Positions 1 to 8,458 of a DNA stretch of 46,606 nucleotides are shown here, one piece after another; the stretch's first letter is position 1, and each line of letters opens with the position of its first letter. The notes below the pieces were generated by a model that had not been told where the DNA came from, did not search any database, and worked only from the letters and a program-made list of their open reading frames with translations. The stretch comes from Vallitalea sp. (GTDB lineage: Bacteria; Bacillota; Clostridia; Lachnospirales; Vallitaleaceae), in NCBI RefSeq assembly GCF_025211055.1, contig NZ_JAOARO010000021.1, forward strand, positions 1 through 46,606, given 5' to 3'. The position numbers and the translations under genes were made by a program.

Positions 1-96
1 CTATTTTAAAGCATAACAGCAGTTATGTCTATTTCTTTTACCCATTTTTCTACTTTTATTTGTAATTCAGACAATATTTACTTGTCAAAGTGCTTT

Positions 97-137
97 TGTC
101 AGCTTTGCTGACATGATCTCTCAAGATTCCGAGAGAT
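97..137. repeat. Two adjacent short hairpins left of marR
   Basis: Two inverted repeats sit side by side: TGTCAGC-TTT-GCTGACA at 97-113 and ATCTCTC-N8-GAGAGAT at 116-137. Neither is followed by a T-run on either strand, so they do not look like intrinsic terminators. They lie just downstream of the leftward promoter at 160-188 and would be in the 5' leader of a gene beyond the left edge. The rest of 1-96 shows no convincing gene. Confidence 0.4.
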
Positions 138-159
138 TATCTTATATTTATAATAATCA

Positions 160-188
160 TACGTATAGTATGTATACGTTTAGGTAAA
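160..188 (-). promoter_or_regulatory. Second MarR-type operator in a leftward promoter
   Basis: A perfect inverted repeat, ACGTATA-N5-TATACGT (161-179), matches the operator in front of marR. It sits in the same frame of a promoter: a -35-like TTTACC (183-188), 17 bp, then TACGTA (160-165). The marR promoter has TTGACA, 17 bp, TACGAT with the operator in the same place. I infer that the leftward gene beyond the window edge is the repressor's main target, probably a transporter or drug/stress gene. The operator match is seen directly; the target is inferred. Confidence 0.55.
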
Positions 189-195
189 AAAAATA

Positions 196-645
196 TTATA
201 GATGCCGTTCTGCCATTTCACTTGTTTTTTCAATAAATGTTACTACTACTTCTAATTCATGGTCACTTAATTCGTATAGATATTGTAATATGTCTTTATC
301 AGATACTTTGTGATGTTCTTCATGGCTCAAATATGCTATTTCACCTTTATCTGTTAACTTTACTAACAACCTTGTATTATTTGTTTCATCAAGGTATTTT
401 TCAACTAACCCCTTTCTCTCTAGTTTTTTTAGAGACTGCGAGATTGCTCCCTTAGTAACTCCAAATTTTCTCGCTATTTCTGAAACATGTAGATTAGCAT
501 AATCTCCTATTAATTTAATTATATGGATTTCACTTCTATATATGTCTACATCTGTTCCATAATTACGAGGACTTTTACCACAATTAGATATTTTTTCTGT
601 CATAGTCATAAATTTTTCAATTGCTTCTTCCATATTCTTTTTCAT
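196..645 (-). CDS. MarR family transcriptional regulator
   Basis: A 149-aa protein, normal MarR length. It has the family layout of N-terminal dimerisation helices, a winged helix (about residues 48-100) with recognition-helix text VSEIARKFGVTKGAISQSL, a wing around NNTRLLVKLTDKG, then C-terminal dimerisation helices. MarR proteins usually repress and are released by small phenolic, antibiotic or oxidant ligands; the ligand here cannot be told. The start codon lies only 8 bp from an inverted-repeat operator, so autoregulation is likely. A second copy of that operator lies past its 3' end. The next gene rightward, the antiporter, is divergent and could share the intergenic region, though the operator is much closer to marR. 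Confidence 0.9.
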   Translation of the reverse strand: MKKNMEEAIEKFMTMTEKISNCGKSPRNYGTDVDIYRSEIHIIKLIGDYANLHVSEIARKFGVTKGAISQSLKKLERKGLVEKYLDETNNTRLLVKLTDKGEIAYLSHEEHHKVSDKDILQYLYELSDHELEVVVTFIEKTSEMAERHL

Positions 646-651
646 ACTATC

Positions 652-680
652 ATCGTATACTATATATACGTTTTTGTCAA
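652..680 (-). promoter_or_regulatory. marR promoter with inverted-repeat operator
   Basis: A consensus -35 TTGACA (minus strand, 675-680) is followed after 17 bp by TACGAT (652-657). The spacer and -10 are covered by CGTATA-N5-TATACG at 654-670. A repressor bound there would block RNA polymerase, which fits autoregulation. The 6-5-6 geometry is the same as at 161-179. Confidence 0.65.
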
Positions 681-920
681 CCTTTTACTTTCTAATATTT
701 TTTATTATATACTACTGTTAACCCAATTATAACTAAATTAATTATAATACACAATTATCCCTTCACATATATACAACAAACAATTATTTTCATCCTATTA
801 CCAATATATCTGCAAATCTAGTCATTTCCAAATTAGCTATAGCTATTGCTTATTAGTATATAATATGTTTTAATGTATAGAATATATTATTTTACTTATA
901 TGCCAAAGGAGGATTATTAG

Positions 921-2111
921 ATGTTATTTAGTTTATCATTAATTTTAATATTAGGATTTGCATTAAGTGGAATCCTTAACAAGTTAAATCTACCAGGACT
1001 ATTAGGTATGATATTAACCGGCGTAATTCTTGGTCCATTTGTACTTAACCTTATTTCACCAAAAATACTTAATATTTCTAGTGATCTTAGAGAAATTGCC
1101 TTGATAGTAATTCTCATTAGGGCTGGTTTATCTCTTGATATAAGAGATTTGAAGAAAGTTGGTAAACAAGCCATACTAATGTGTTTTATCCCTGCAACAC
1201 TGGAACTAGTAGCCGTAATAGTAATTGCTCCAATATTTTTTCATATAAGCTATATTGAAGCAGCTATCATGGGTACTGTATTAGCAGCTGTTTCACCAGC
1301 AGTAGTAGTACCCAGGATGATTAGCCTAATGGAACATGGTTATGGAAATAATAAAAGCATACCCCAGTTGATAATGGCAAGTTCATCTGTTGATGATATT
1401 TATGTTATTATTTTATTCACTGCTTTTTTAGGAATGTATAGCGGAAAAGGATTTGACACTTCAAACTTATTATCTGTACCACTGTCAATAATACTGGGAT
1501 TATTACTTGGTATACTAACAGGTATTGTTCTTATCTGGATAGTAAAGATACTTCATATGAGAGATACTGTCAAAGTACTTATAATACTTAGTATTTCATT
1601 TTTATTTGTAACTCTTGAGGGTTTTGTAAAACCTATATTACCAATATCCGGTTTGCTAGCTGTTATGGCTCTAGGTGGAACTATATCTGAATCCTATAAT
1701 GTACTGGCTAGAAGGTTAATGACTAAGTTTTCAAAAATATGGGTAGGAGCTGAGATACTATTATTTGTATTAGTTGGTGCCGCTGTAGATATTAGATATC
1801 TAGCTGATGCTGGTTTAATCTCTATACTACTTGTTTTATGTGCTCTAGTATTCAGAATCTGTGGTGTTAATATATGTTTATTGAAATCCAGATTGAATAA
1901 AAAAGAAAGACTATTTTGTTCCATAGCTTATCTGCCTAAAGCAACTGTTCAAGCAGCTATTGGAGCTATACCTTTACAAAAAGGTGTTGAATCTGGGAAT
2001 ACCATTCTCACTGTAGCTGTTCTAGCCATTATAATAACAGCTCCACTTGGAGCTATCGGTATTGATCACACCCATAAGAAATTCTTGAATCATACAGTAA
2101 CCAATAATTAA
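921..2111 (+). CDS. Cation/proton antiporter (monovalent CPA family)
   Basis: A 396-aa polytopic membrane protein with about 12-13 hydrophobic segments, matching the Na+/H+ exchanger domain. The segment SSSVDDIYVI (about residues 153-162) carries the paired acidic residues (DD) of electrogenic CPA2-type exchangers in place of the ND pair of electroneutral CPA1. The protein ends shortly after the last helix and has no regulatory TrkA-N/C domain. A strong site, AAAGGAGGA at 905-913, sets the ATG at 921. It probably exports Na+ or K+ against protons. It stands alone, divergent from marR and convergent with copA. The transported ion is not established. Confidence 0.85.
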   Translation: MLFSLSLILILGFALSGILNKLNLPGLLGMILTGVILGPFVLNLISPKILNISSDLREIALIVILIRAGLSLDIRDLKKVGKQAILMCFIPATLELVAVIVIAPIFFHISYIEAAIMGTVLAAVSPAVVVPRMISLMEHGYGNNKSIPQLIMASSSVDDIYVIILFTAFLGMYSGKGFDTSNLLSVPLSIILGLLLGILTGIVLIWIVKILHMRDTVKVLIILSISFLFVTLEGFVKPILPISGLLAVMALGGTISESYNVLARRLMTKFSKIWVGAEILLFVLVGAAVDIRYLADAGLISILLVLCALVFRICGVNICLLKSRLNKKERLFCSIAYLPKATVQAAIGAIPLQKGVESGNTILTVAVLAIIITAPLGAIGIDHTHKKFLNHTVTNN

Positions 2112-2128
2112 AACAAATATGTAATTAA

Positions 2129-2182
2129 AATGAGGTTCACTCAATACATTAATAAAAAAGTGTATTATCGTGAATCCTCATT
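2129..2182. terminator. Bidirectional hairpin between antiporter and copA
   Basis: Long imperfect inverted repeat. The arms AATGAGG/CCTCATT, TTCAC/GTGAA and AATACA/TGTATT nest around an A-rich loop, and flanking TAATTAA/TTAATTA can extend the stem. It lies between two convergent genes. Neither side has a classic U-tract, so termination is likely but not certain. Confidence 0.5.
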
Positions 2183-2235
2183 CTTAATTAAAGAGAAATT
2201 TAATTAAAACTCTACTAAAATGCTACTCTAATAAT

Positions 2236-4692
2236 CTATATATCATACAACTTAATATTTCTTAATCTAAGAGCATTCGTAACCACTGATACAGAACTAA
2301 ATGACATTGCGGCAGCTCCAATCATTGGATTAAGTAAAGGTCCGCCGAATACATGAAGTAATCCTGCTGCTATTGGTATACCCAATGTATTATATCCAAA
2401 TGCCCAGAATAAGTTTTGTTTGATGTTTCTAATAGTCCCTTTGCTAAGCTCTATTGCTTTTATAACATCTACAATACTATCTTTCATTAATACTATATCT
2501 GCTGATTCCATAGCTACATCAGTTCCTGACCCTATAGCTATCCCTATATCTGCCTGTGCTAATGCTGGGGCATCGTTGATACCATCACCAACCATTGCTA
2601 CTCTATATCCTTTATCTTGCAGAGCTTTAACTTCTCTAGATTTATCTTCTGGTAAAACTTCTGCTATAGTTAAGCTTATTCCAACTTCTTTAGCTATTGC
2701 TTCAGCTGTTTTTTTATGATCGCCAGTTATCATAGCTACTTTTATACCCATATCTTGTAAATGGTCAATAGCTTTTTTACTATCTGGCTTAACTGTATCT
2801 GCTACAGCTACTATACCAACATATTTTCCATTAATAGCGATAAACATTGGTGTTTTACCCTGAGAAGCCAAGTCCTCACCTTTGCTAATATCATACTCTT
2901 TGATATTAAACTCTTTCATCATCTTTTCATTACCTAATAATAGCTCTTTACCTTCTATTACAGCTTTTATACCTTGACCAGAAATAGTTTTAAAATCTAC
3001 AATATCATTTACTAATTCTATATTATCTAAGTCAGCTTTATGAACTATGGCTTCACCTAGAGGATGCTCTGAGCCTTTTTCTGCTGAAGCAATCAATCTC
3101 AATATCTCTTTTTCATCATAATCTTTAATTATCAGATCAGTAACTACTGGCTTACCTTCTGTAATAGTACCAGTCTTATCAAAAACGACAACATCTATTT
3201 TATGCGCAGTTTCAAGTGCTACTCCACTTTTGATGAGAACTCCTTCATCTGCGCCTTTACCAGTTCCAACCATAATAGCCGTTGGTGTAGCTAAGCCAAG
3301 TGCACAAGGACAAGCTATAACTAGAACAGATATGAATACCTTAAGAGTAAGTTCTAAATCACCAGTTCCTATATACCATGCTATTCCAGCTAATACGGCA
3401 ATAGAAATTACAATAGGTACAAAATATCCTGCTATGATATCTGCCAGTTTTGCAATTGGTGCTTTTGACCCTTGGGCTTGTTCAACTAAATCGATTATCT
3501 TTGCAAGTGCTGTATCATCACCTACTTTGGTAGTTTCAATCTTCAACAGACCATTTTTATTAATACTTGCTCCTATAACATTACTTCCAATATTTTTTTC
3601 TACTGGTATACTCTCACCACTTATCATTGACTCATCAACAGAACTACTTCCCTCTATTACACGTCCATCAACAGGAATTTTTTCACCTGGCTTAACAAGA
3701 ACGATATCCCCTACTTCTACTTCATCTATAGGCATACGTATTTCTTCAGTTCCATGTAATACTAAGGCTTCTTTTGGTCTAAGTCCTATTAATTTCTTGA
3801 TGGCTTCAGATGCTTTTCCTTTAGAACGATGCTCTAAGGATTTACCAAGCATTATTAATGCTATAATAGTACCTGCTGATTCAATATATAAGTCTTTTAC
3901 ATAGTGAACTTGTCCAATACTTATTTGGTATGTTGCAACTATACCATATATTATCGCCGCAGATGTACCTACTGCAATAAGTGAATCCATATTGGGATGC
4001 CCGGTAAATAGAGCTTTGAACCCTCTACTATAAAAATATCTACCAACTACAACTATAGGTATAAGCAATATAAATTGTGCAAGTGCAAAATTAAGTGGCT
4101 CATACATAGGATTGATGAATTTAGGAATTGGTAATCCTATCATATGTCCCATGGATATATATAGAAGAGGAATAACAAATCCTATGGCGATCTTTAATCT
4201 AAACCACATTTTCTTCTGTTCTATATTATTAGAATTATCTTCTTCAGCATCATTATTCTGTTCTATTTCCTTAGGGATAAATCCTGCTTTAATTATTGCT
4301 TTTTTAATTTCTGATAATCTTACTTTCTTAACATCATATTTTATATATGCTTTGTTGGCTAGAACATTTATTGATACATCTAAAATACCATCTAATTTAT
4401 TAACACCTGTTTCAATTGTTTTGGCACAAGCTGCACAATGCATTCCTTCTATTGGTATTACAACCTTTTTTTCTTCTGAATCTTCTAAAGGCACAAATCC
4501 AGCTTTTTCAACTGCTTCAAAGATTTTGCCTTTGTCAACTACATCTTTGTCATACTCTATTTGCATTTTTTTAGTGTTTATATTAACACTAACTGAAGAA
4601 ACACCATCTATTTTTTTAGTTACACGCTCTACTGCTGCTGAACAAGCTGCACAATGCATTCCTTCTACTTTATACGTTTTTTTTGTTTTCAT
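2236..4692 (-). CDS. copA: Copper(I)-exporting P1B-type ATPase
   Basis: An 818-aa heavy-metal ATPase that pumps Cu+ (or Ag+) out of the cytoplasm. Two N-terminal HMA domains carry GMHCAAC (Cys14/Cys17 and Cys86/Cys89). The transmembrane copper site CPC is at 461-463. The phosphorylated DKTGT starts at Asp505, the SEHPLG nucleotide-site motif is near 541-546 and GDGINDAP starts near 702. The last helices carry GYN and MSFSS, the YN and MxxSS signatures of the Cu+ subclass. Two HMA domains is the usual Firmicutes form. A GGAGGT site precedes the ATG by 8 bp. It lies 34 bp downstream of a small HTH gene and is probably co-transcribed with it. Confidence 0.97.
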   Translation of the reverse strand: MKTKKTYKVEGMHCAACSAAVERVTKKIDGVSSVSVNINTKKMQIEYDKDVVDKGKIFEAVEKAGFVPLEDSEEKKVVIPIEGMHCAACAKTIETGVNKLDGILDVSINVLANKAYIKYDVKKVRLSEIKKAIIKAGFIPKEIEQNNDAEEDNSNNIEQKKMWFRLKIAIGFVIPLLYISMGHMIGLPIPKFINPMYEPLNFALAQFILLIPIVVVGRYFYSRGFKALFTGHPNMDSLIAVGTSAAIIYGIVATYQISIGQVHYVKDLYIESAGTIIALIMLGKSLEHRSKGKASEAIKKLIGLRPKEALVLHGTEEIRMPIDEVEVGDIVLVKPGEKIPVDGRVIEGSSSVDESMISGESIPVEKNIGSNVIGASINKNGLLKIETTKVGDDTALAKIIDLVEQAQGSKAPIAKLADIIAGYFVPIVISIAVLAGIAWYIGTGDLELTLKVFISVLVIACPCALGLATPTAIMVGTGKGADEGVLIKSGVALETAHKIDVVVFDKTGTITEGKPVVTDLIIKDYDEKEILRLIASAEKGSEHPLGEAIVHKADLDNIELVNDIVDFKTISGQGIKAVIEGKELLLGNEKMMKEFNIKEYDISKGEDLASQGKTPMFIAINGKYVGIVAVADTVKPDSKKAIDHLQDMGIKVAMITGDHKKTAEAIAKEVGISLTIAEVLPEDKSREVKALQDKGYRVAMVGDGINDAPALAQADIGIAIGSGTDVAMESADIVLMKDSIVDVIKAIELSKGTIRNIKQNLFWAFGYNTLGIPIAAGLLHVFGGPLLNPMIGAAAMSFSSVSVVTNALRLRNIKLYDI

Positions 4693-4726
4693 AACATCAA
4701 ACCTCCAATCTCGTAATTTACATTTA

Positions 4727-5191
4727 TTATTGAAATTTTTTAAGACGGTTGGCTACTTCTTCTAGAAAAGTAGCATTCCCCCATAAAACAAATCTAGCTC
4801 GTTTTTCTGCTGAATCATATATATAATTGAATTTGTATTGGTTTTGCCCTTCCATAGACATTATTACATCTGTTATTTCATGGGCAATGGGTTTGGCTTC
4901 TTCTTGTTCATTAACGTAATAGTCTATGATACTACACACTTGAAGCTTGTCTTCTGTTGTCCTATTTTGTCCATCCATAAATACACAGAAATCATCTTGG
5001 CTGACATCACCATTTCCACATGCGCATTTTGAGTCTTCGTAGTATTTGTCCAATGCACTTTCATATATTCTCCATTGTCCACCTACCTTCAAAGCCTGTA
5101 TTTTACCACTATATATATATCTTCTTATGGTCTTGGTATGAACTTCTAATTTGCTAGCAACCTCATCAATAGTGTAATATTTTTCTTCCAT
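4727..5191 (-). CDS. Excisionase-type HTH protein with cysteine motifs, candidate copper sensor
   Basis: A 154-aa protein counted from the ATG at 5191. That start is preferred because AAAGGTGA lies 5-7 bp upstream; GTG at 5200 and ATG at 5197 overlap that site. The N-terminal half is a MerR/excisionase-like winged helix ([20 protein letters not shown], then [14 protein letters not shown]). The middle carries CAC (Cys56, Cys58), Cys69 and Cys86, set in KCACGNGD and DFCVFMDG, which could bind a soft metal. The C-terminal 60 residues match no domain I recognise. Because it directly precedes copA, a copper-responsive regulator is the simplest reading. It is not CsoR, CopY or CueR by sequence. Confidence 0.75.
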   Translation of the reverse strand: MEEKYYTIDEVASKLEVHTKTIRRYIYSGKIQALKVGGQWRIYESALDKYYEDSKCACGNGDVSQDDFCVFMDGQNRTTEDKLQVCSIIDYYVNEQEEAKPIAHEITDVIMSMEGQNQYKFNYIYDSAEKRARFVLWGNATFLEEVANRLKKFQ

Positions 5192-5223
5192 GAGCATCAC
5201 CTTTCTAGTCTTTTAATAAATAC

Positions 5224-5251
5224 ATTATATCATATTGAAAATGATTTTCAA
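5224..5251 (-). promoter_or_regulatory. Promoter of the HTH-copA operon with Fur-like palindrome
   Basis: On the minus strand TTGAAA (5246-5251), 16 bp and TATAAT (5224-5229) form a good sigma-A promoter. The -35 and spacer coincide with a perfect palindrome, TTGAAAAT-G-ATTTTCAA (5235-5251), whose core TGAAAATnATTTTCA has the 7-1-7 geometry of Fur/PerR-family boxes. It could bind a Fur-family protein or the HTH protein itself. Confidence 0.6.
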
Positions 5252-5255
5252 ATAC

Positions 5256-5295
5256 TTTTGTACAAAATTGTCCAACTTTGTTCACTTTGTACAAA
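5256..5295 (-). promoter_or_regulatory. Two TTTGTACAAA palindromes upstream of the HTH-copA promoter
   Basis: TTTTGTACAAAA (5256-5267) and TTTGTACAAA (5286-5295) have centres about 29 bp apart, close to three helical turns. They lie upstream of the -35 and so face the same side of the helix. This suits cooperative binding by an activator or a dimer-of-dimers, most simply the neighbouring HTH protein. Confidence 0.5.
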
Positions 5296-5396
5296 TTACT
5301 TGAGCATCTATATATACATTTCATTAAGTTCAATATATTTCCCTTGAATCTTATTCAACACATTTAATTCATTATTTATAGTAATTAACACTAAAA

Positions 5397-5431
5397 AAGA
5401 GCTTTATTCTCCTTAGAGAAATAAAACTCTT
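5397..5431 (-). terminator. Intrinsic terminator for the broken permease/peptidase stretch
   Basis: Stem AAGAG...CTCTT with inner TTTATT/AAATAAA and CTC/GAG pairs around a 4-nt loop. On the minus strand it is followed by a run of six T, so it ends leftward transcription coming from 5460-5980. Confidence 0.75.
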
Positions 5432-5460
5432 ATAATTATGTATATTCTTTTAAATAATAT

Positions 5461-5751
5461 TTATTGGTTGATTAATATCATTTTATACATATCAACTTCA
5501 ACTTTATCAACCCTTATTACAAAATCAAATTTATCATAATCCAAGCAAAGATGAAAGTCAGATTAGTTAGCACTATGCCTCCAATCAATAATGCTGACAT
5601 TATAGATAATGCTGTAAATTTATATGTATTTTTTTTAAACTTATTAATCATTATTATTCCCATATGATATTGCATTGTCCTCGCCTAATCTATCAAGAAC
5701 ATATGTATCACAGGCTAGTTCTATATCTGATCTAATAACTGAAGTTATTTT
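5461..5751 (-). pseudogene. Remnant of a BlaR1/MecR1-type M56 metallopeptidase
   Basis: Reading leftward there is a run containing SVIRSDIELACDTYVLDRLG and then SYGN, ending at 5644. The piece DIELACDxYVL...YG is the conserved segment after the zinc site of M56 (BlaR1) antirepressor peptidases. An overlapping 44-codon ORF (5517-5651, MINKFKKNTYKFTALSIMSA...) looks like the last membrane helix of the same family, and short VDKVEVDMYK-like text continues to a stop at 5461. The N-terminal half, including the HEXXH helix, is absent and the residues between the two pieces are deleted. It is not expected to be functional. The family match is from memory of the motif. Confidence 0.6.
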
Positions 5752-5971
5752 CCATATTATAATTTTTAAACCAATGTACATATTGCATATACATTGGCTT
5801 GTCATAACCCATTTTATGCCTTATTTCATTAATCTGCTCTTCTGAAGGATTTACTATGCTTCTTCTGGTAAATGCCTCAGCCGGGTCAATAGAAGATATA
5901 TTGGAAAAAGTGAAAGATAAAACACTTACACCAATTAATATAATAATTAATTCTAACAATCTCTTAATCAT
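5732..5971 (-). pseudogene. 5' fragment of a nickel/oligopeptide ABC permease (NikB/DppB type)
   Basis: About 79 residues, starting at the ATG at 5971 (AAAGGGTG lies just upstream; the GTG at 5980 is an alternative). The text MIKRLLELIIILIGVSVLSF, then SSIDPAEAFTRR and MGYDKPMYMQYVHW, is the typical first helix and periplasmic start of a NikB/DppB permease. Full-length proteins have about 310-330 residues, and this one stops after MENNFSY. The break falls exactly where the M56 remnant begins, so the gene was truncated by recombination. An oppositely truncated nikA-like 3' end lies at 29867. Confidence 0.75.
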
Positions 5972-6206
5972 ATGTTTCACCCTTTGTGTTATAATCTAAT
6001 GCTTTTAGTATTGATTATTATTATATTGATATATTTATGTCATATTATGACAGAAAAACATATATCCAATAACTTAAAAATTACTTTACTATATAATATT
6101 GTTTATGATATAATAATGTATTACATTAATATGATTGTTCTTAAATATTATAGCAAAAATATTATGAAAGGAAATATAATAAATTTGTTATTATATATGG
6201 TGTATC

Positions 6207-6887
6207 ATGAAAAAATATATAAATATCCTATCATCTTGTTCACTATTTAAAAATAAAAGCAAAAATGAAATTATTGATACATTGTCAAAGACTAAATATA
6301 AGATAATAACTTATCATAAGAATGATTTTATTTTTAGAGCTGATGAAAGTCCTATTTATATTGGCATTGTTTTGAGTGGGAGTATTGAAGTACAGAACAA
6401 CCTAAAATCTGGTAAATATTTTAATGTTTTATATAAAAACAAAGGAGAAGTTTTTGGCGGTGCTTTAGCTTTTTCTGATATTCCTATTTCCAAATTTGAT
6501 GTTATTGCTAAAACAAAATGTGATATCATGTTGATTAGTAGACAAAGTGTCTTAGATGTATTATTTAAAGATAGTATCATTGCTTATAACATAATGAATA
6601 CCTTTGCCAAAAGCGTAATGAAGCTGAATAAAAAAGTTGAATTGTTTTCTTACTCTTCAATAAAACAAAAGATAGCTTATTCTCTATTATGCAACCTTAA
6701 ACCTGATGAGAACATTATCAATTTACCTTATTCCAAGAAAGCTTGGGCAGAACATCTAAACGTATCTCGTTCTTCACTATCAAGAGAATTAAAAGACTTA
6801 ATAGACAAAGGGATAATCAAAATAACTAATAAACAAATTCAAGTACTAAAAAAAGATCAATTGGAACATATACTAGATGATATTTAA
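6207..6887 (+). CDS. Crp/Fnr family transcriptional regulator
   Basis: A 226-aa protein. Residues about 15-125 form a cyclic-nucleotide-binding-like beta barrel (YHKNDFIFRADESPIYIGIV, GEVFGGALAFSD). Residues about 150-215 form the Crp-type winged helix with recognition text WAEHLNVSRSSLSRELKDL. There is no N-terminal cysteine cluster as in FNR, so an oxygen-sensing Fe-S centre is unlikely; the ligand is unknown. The ribosome binding site before the ATG is weak (GGTG at about 6199). The gene is convergent with the NitT/TauT-type ABC operon and may control it, but no Crp-type operator was identified. Confidence 0.85.
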   Translation: MKKYINILSSCSLFKNKSKNEIIDTLSKTKYKIITYHKNDFIFRADESPIYIGIVLSGSIEVQNNLKSGKYFNVLYKNKGEVFGGALAFSDIPISKFDVIAKTKCDIMLISRQSVLDVLFKDSIIAYNIMNTFAKSVMKLNKKVELFSYSSIKQKIAYSLLCNLKPDENIINLPYSKKAWAEHLNVSRSSLSRELKDLIDKGIIKITNKQIQVLKKDQLEHILDDI

Positions 6888-6894
6888 AATTATA

Positions 6895-6954
6895 AGACTC
6901 TGTTTCAAAGTATTTGAATCATAATCTTGATTCAATAACCTATAAACAAAGTCT
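6895..6954. terminator. Nested bidirectional terminator hairpin
   Basis: Outer arms AGACTCTGTTT/AAACAAAGTCT (one mismatch) enclose a perfect inner hairpin TTGAATCA-N6-TGATTCAA. It lies between the convergent Crp-type gene and the ABC ATPase gene. The plus-strand side runs into ATCTTTT. Confidence 0.6.
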
Positions 6955-6979
6955 ATCTTTTACTATTATATACTTATTG

Positions 6980-7678
6980 TTATATCATATTCATTTGCAA
7001 TAATTCAATGATTTGGCTTCGTACTTCTACTAGACCTGCATCATTTAACTTTCTTGCACCTTTTGGTGTATTGATTTTGAACTCTTTTATTACCTTTGAT
7101 GGTCTCTTTGATAAAACTAATATTTTATCTCCTAGAAGAATAGCTTCATCAATCTCATGAGTTACATAAATTATGTTTTTCTTGGTATTATTCCATAAGT
7201 TCAATATATACTTTATCATATTAAGCCTCAATGTATAGTCCAATGATTTCAAAGGTTCATCCATTAATAGTAAGTCAGCTTCAAAATTAAAAGCTCTGGC
7301 AATAGAGCATCTTTGCCTCATTCCTCCACTTAACTGAGAAGGATAGTGCTTTTCAAAACCTTCTAATCCAACATTTTTAAGTAAATCCATACATTGTTCT
7401 CTGGAAGAACTGCTATTAACTATATGTATATTATCATACACATTCTTCCATGGTAATAATCTATCCTCCTGAAATACATAGCTAATGTTAGAACTATTAT
7501 TTATTATTGTTCCTTTTGAAGGCTCAAGTATCCCAGAACAGATATTCAAAAGTGTTGATTTACCACATCCTGATGGTCCAATAATGCAAACTATTTCTTC
7601 TCTATTAATATCCATAGAAAAATCTTTTAGAACACATAAATCATTAAACCATTTTTCAATCTTATTAAATTTCAGCAT
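6980..7678 (-). CDS. NitT/TauT-type ABC transporter ATP-binding protein
   Basis: A 232-aa ABC ATPase of the SsuB/TauB/NrtD class. Walker A GPSGCGKST is near residues 33-41, the signature LSGGMRQRCSIARA is mid-protein and Walker B is LLLMDEP. The start directly abuts the permease stop (7678/7679). With the next two genes it forms a complete importer of a small organic or anionic solute. The family usually carries sulfonates, taurine, nitrate, thiamine precursors or related compounds. A Fur box upstream of the operon suggests an iron-linked substrate in place of simple sulfonates. Confidence 0.9.
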   Translation of the reverse strand: MLKFNKIEKWFNDLCVLKDFSMDINREEIVCIIGPSGCGKSTLLNICSGILEPSKGTIINNSSNISYVFQEDRLLPWKNVYDNIHIVNSSSSREQCMDLLKNVGLEGFEKHYPSQLSGGMRQRCSIARAFNFEADLLLMDEPLKSLDYTLRLNMIKYILNLWNNTKKNIIYVTHEIDEAILLGDKILVLSKRPSKVIKEFKINTPKGARKLNDAGLVEVRSQIIELLQMNMI

Positions 7679-8458
7679 CTATATCATCTTCCCTTTATAA
7701 TCCATTAATTTATATCCATAATCTATAATTTTTTGTGATAAATAACATAAAACAATAACAATAATACTCCAAGCAAACACTTTATTTGTTTCCAAATTCA
7801 GTCTACCTTCAGTAATTTGTGAACCTAGCCCTGTTCCAGAACTCAAAACCTCACCCATAATCACTAACTTCCAGCCTAATCCTATGAGTATTATAAGTCC
7901 AGACTTGAAATATGTTTTTAATGATGGGATTATAATCTCTTTTACAATTTTAAACCTGGAAAACTGAAAGATCTTACCCATTTCAATTAACTTCATATCT
8001 ATGTTGTCAAATCCTTCTTTTATACTTATTGCCATAATAGGCAGACTTACAATAAATACAATAAAAATTGTTGCCTGTCCATCTAAGCCAAACCATATCA
8101 TCGCAAGTGTCATAAATAATATAGGTGGTATTGATTGTAGTATATATATCAGAGGTTCTAATACACGTTTTATTCTTTTATTAATACCAATAAAGAATCC
8201 TATGATACTACCTATTAACAAAGCTCCCATTAATCCAACAATCAACCTATGTAATGTAACCCCTATATTGAGCAATAAATTATCTCCATGCAAAATATCC
8301 AAAAACGACTTGAAAGTCAATGCTGGACTAGGTAAAATCAGAGGTGGATATAACATAGATAAACCCTGCCATAATATAAGAATGATACTTATTATTAAAA
8401 TAATATCCGTCCACTGTATTTTAGGTTTTTTATTAGTGTTTGTAATAGAAAGTCTCAT
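7679..8458 (-). CDS. NitT/TauT-type ABC transporter permease
   Basis: A 259-aa integral membrane protein with about six helices and the BPD_transp_1 EAA-like loop around EMGKIFQFSRFKIVKEIIIP (about residues 158-177), the contact site for the ATPase. Length and order match SsuC/TauC. Its start overlaps the end of the substrate-binding protein gene by 26 bp (8433-8458), so the two are translationally coupled. Confidence 0.9.
   Translation of the reverse strand: MRLSITNTNKKPKIQWTDIILIISIILILWQGLSMLYPPLILPSPALTFKSFLDILHGDNLLLNIGVTLHRLIVGLMGALLIGSIIGFFIGINKRIKRVLEPLIYILQSIPPILFMTLAMIWFGLDGQATIFIVFIVSLPIMAISIKEGFDNIDMKLIEMGKIFQFSRFKIVKEIIIPSLKTYFKSGLIILIGLGWKLVIMGEVLSSGTGLGSQITEGRLNLETNKVFAWSIIVIVLCYLSQKIIDYGYKLMDYKGKMI

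Noticed and set aside
3230..3904. 224-codon plus-strand open frame inside copA
   Set aside because: Shadow of the copA coding strand: Ser/Ile/Pro-rich translation, no ribosome site, no domain.
4112..4765. 217-codon plus-strand open frame over the copA N-terminus
   Set aside because: It runs antisense through both HMA domains and into the next gene; its residues mirror copA codons.
5972..6250. 92-codon plus-strand frame before the Crp-type gene
   Set aside because: AT-rich Ile/Tyr/Leu text with no domain and no ribosome site; it overlaps the Crp start and is more likely the promoter region.
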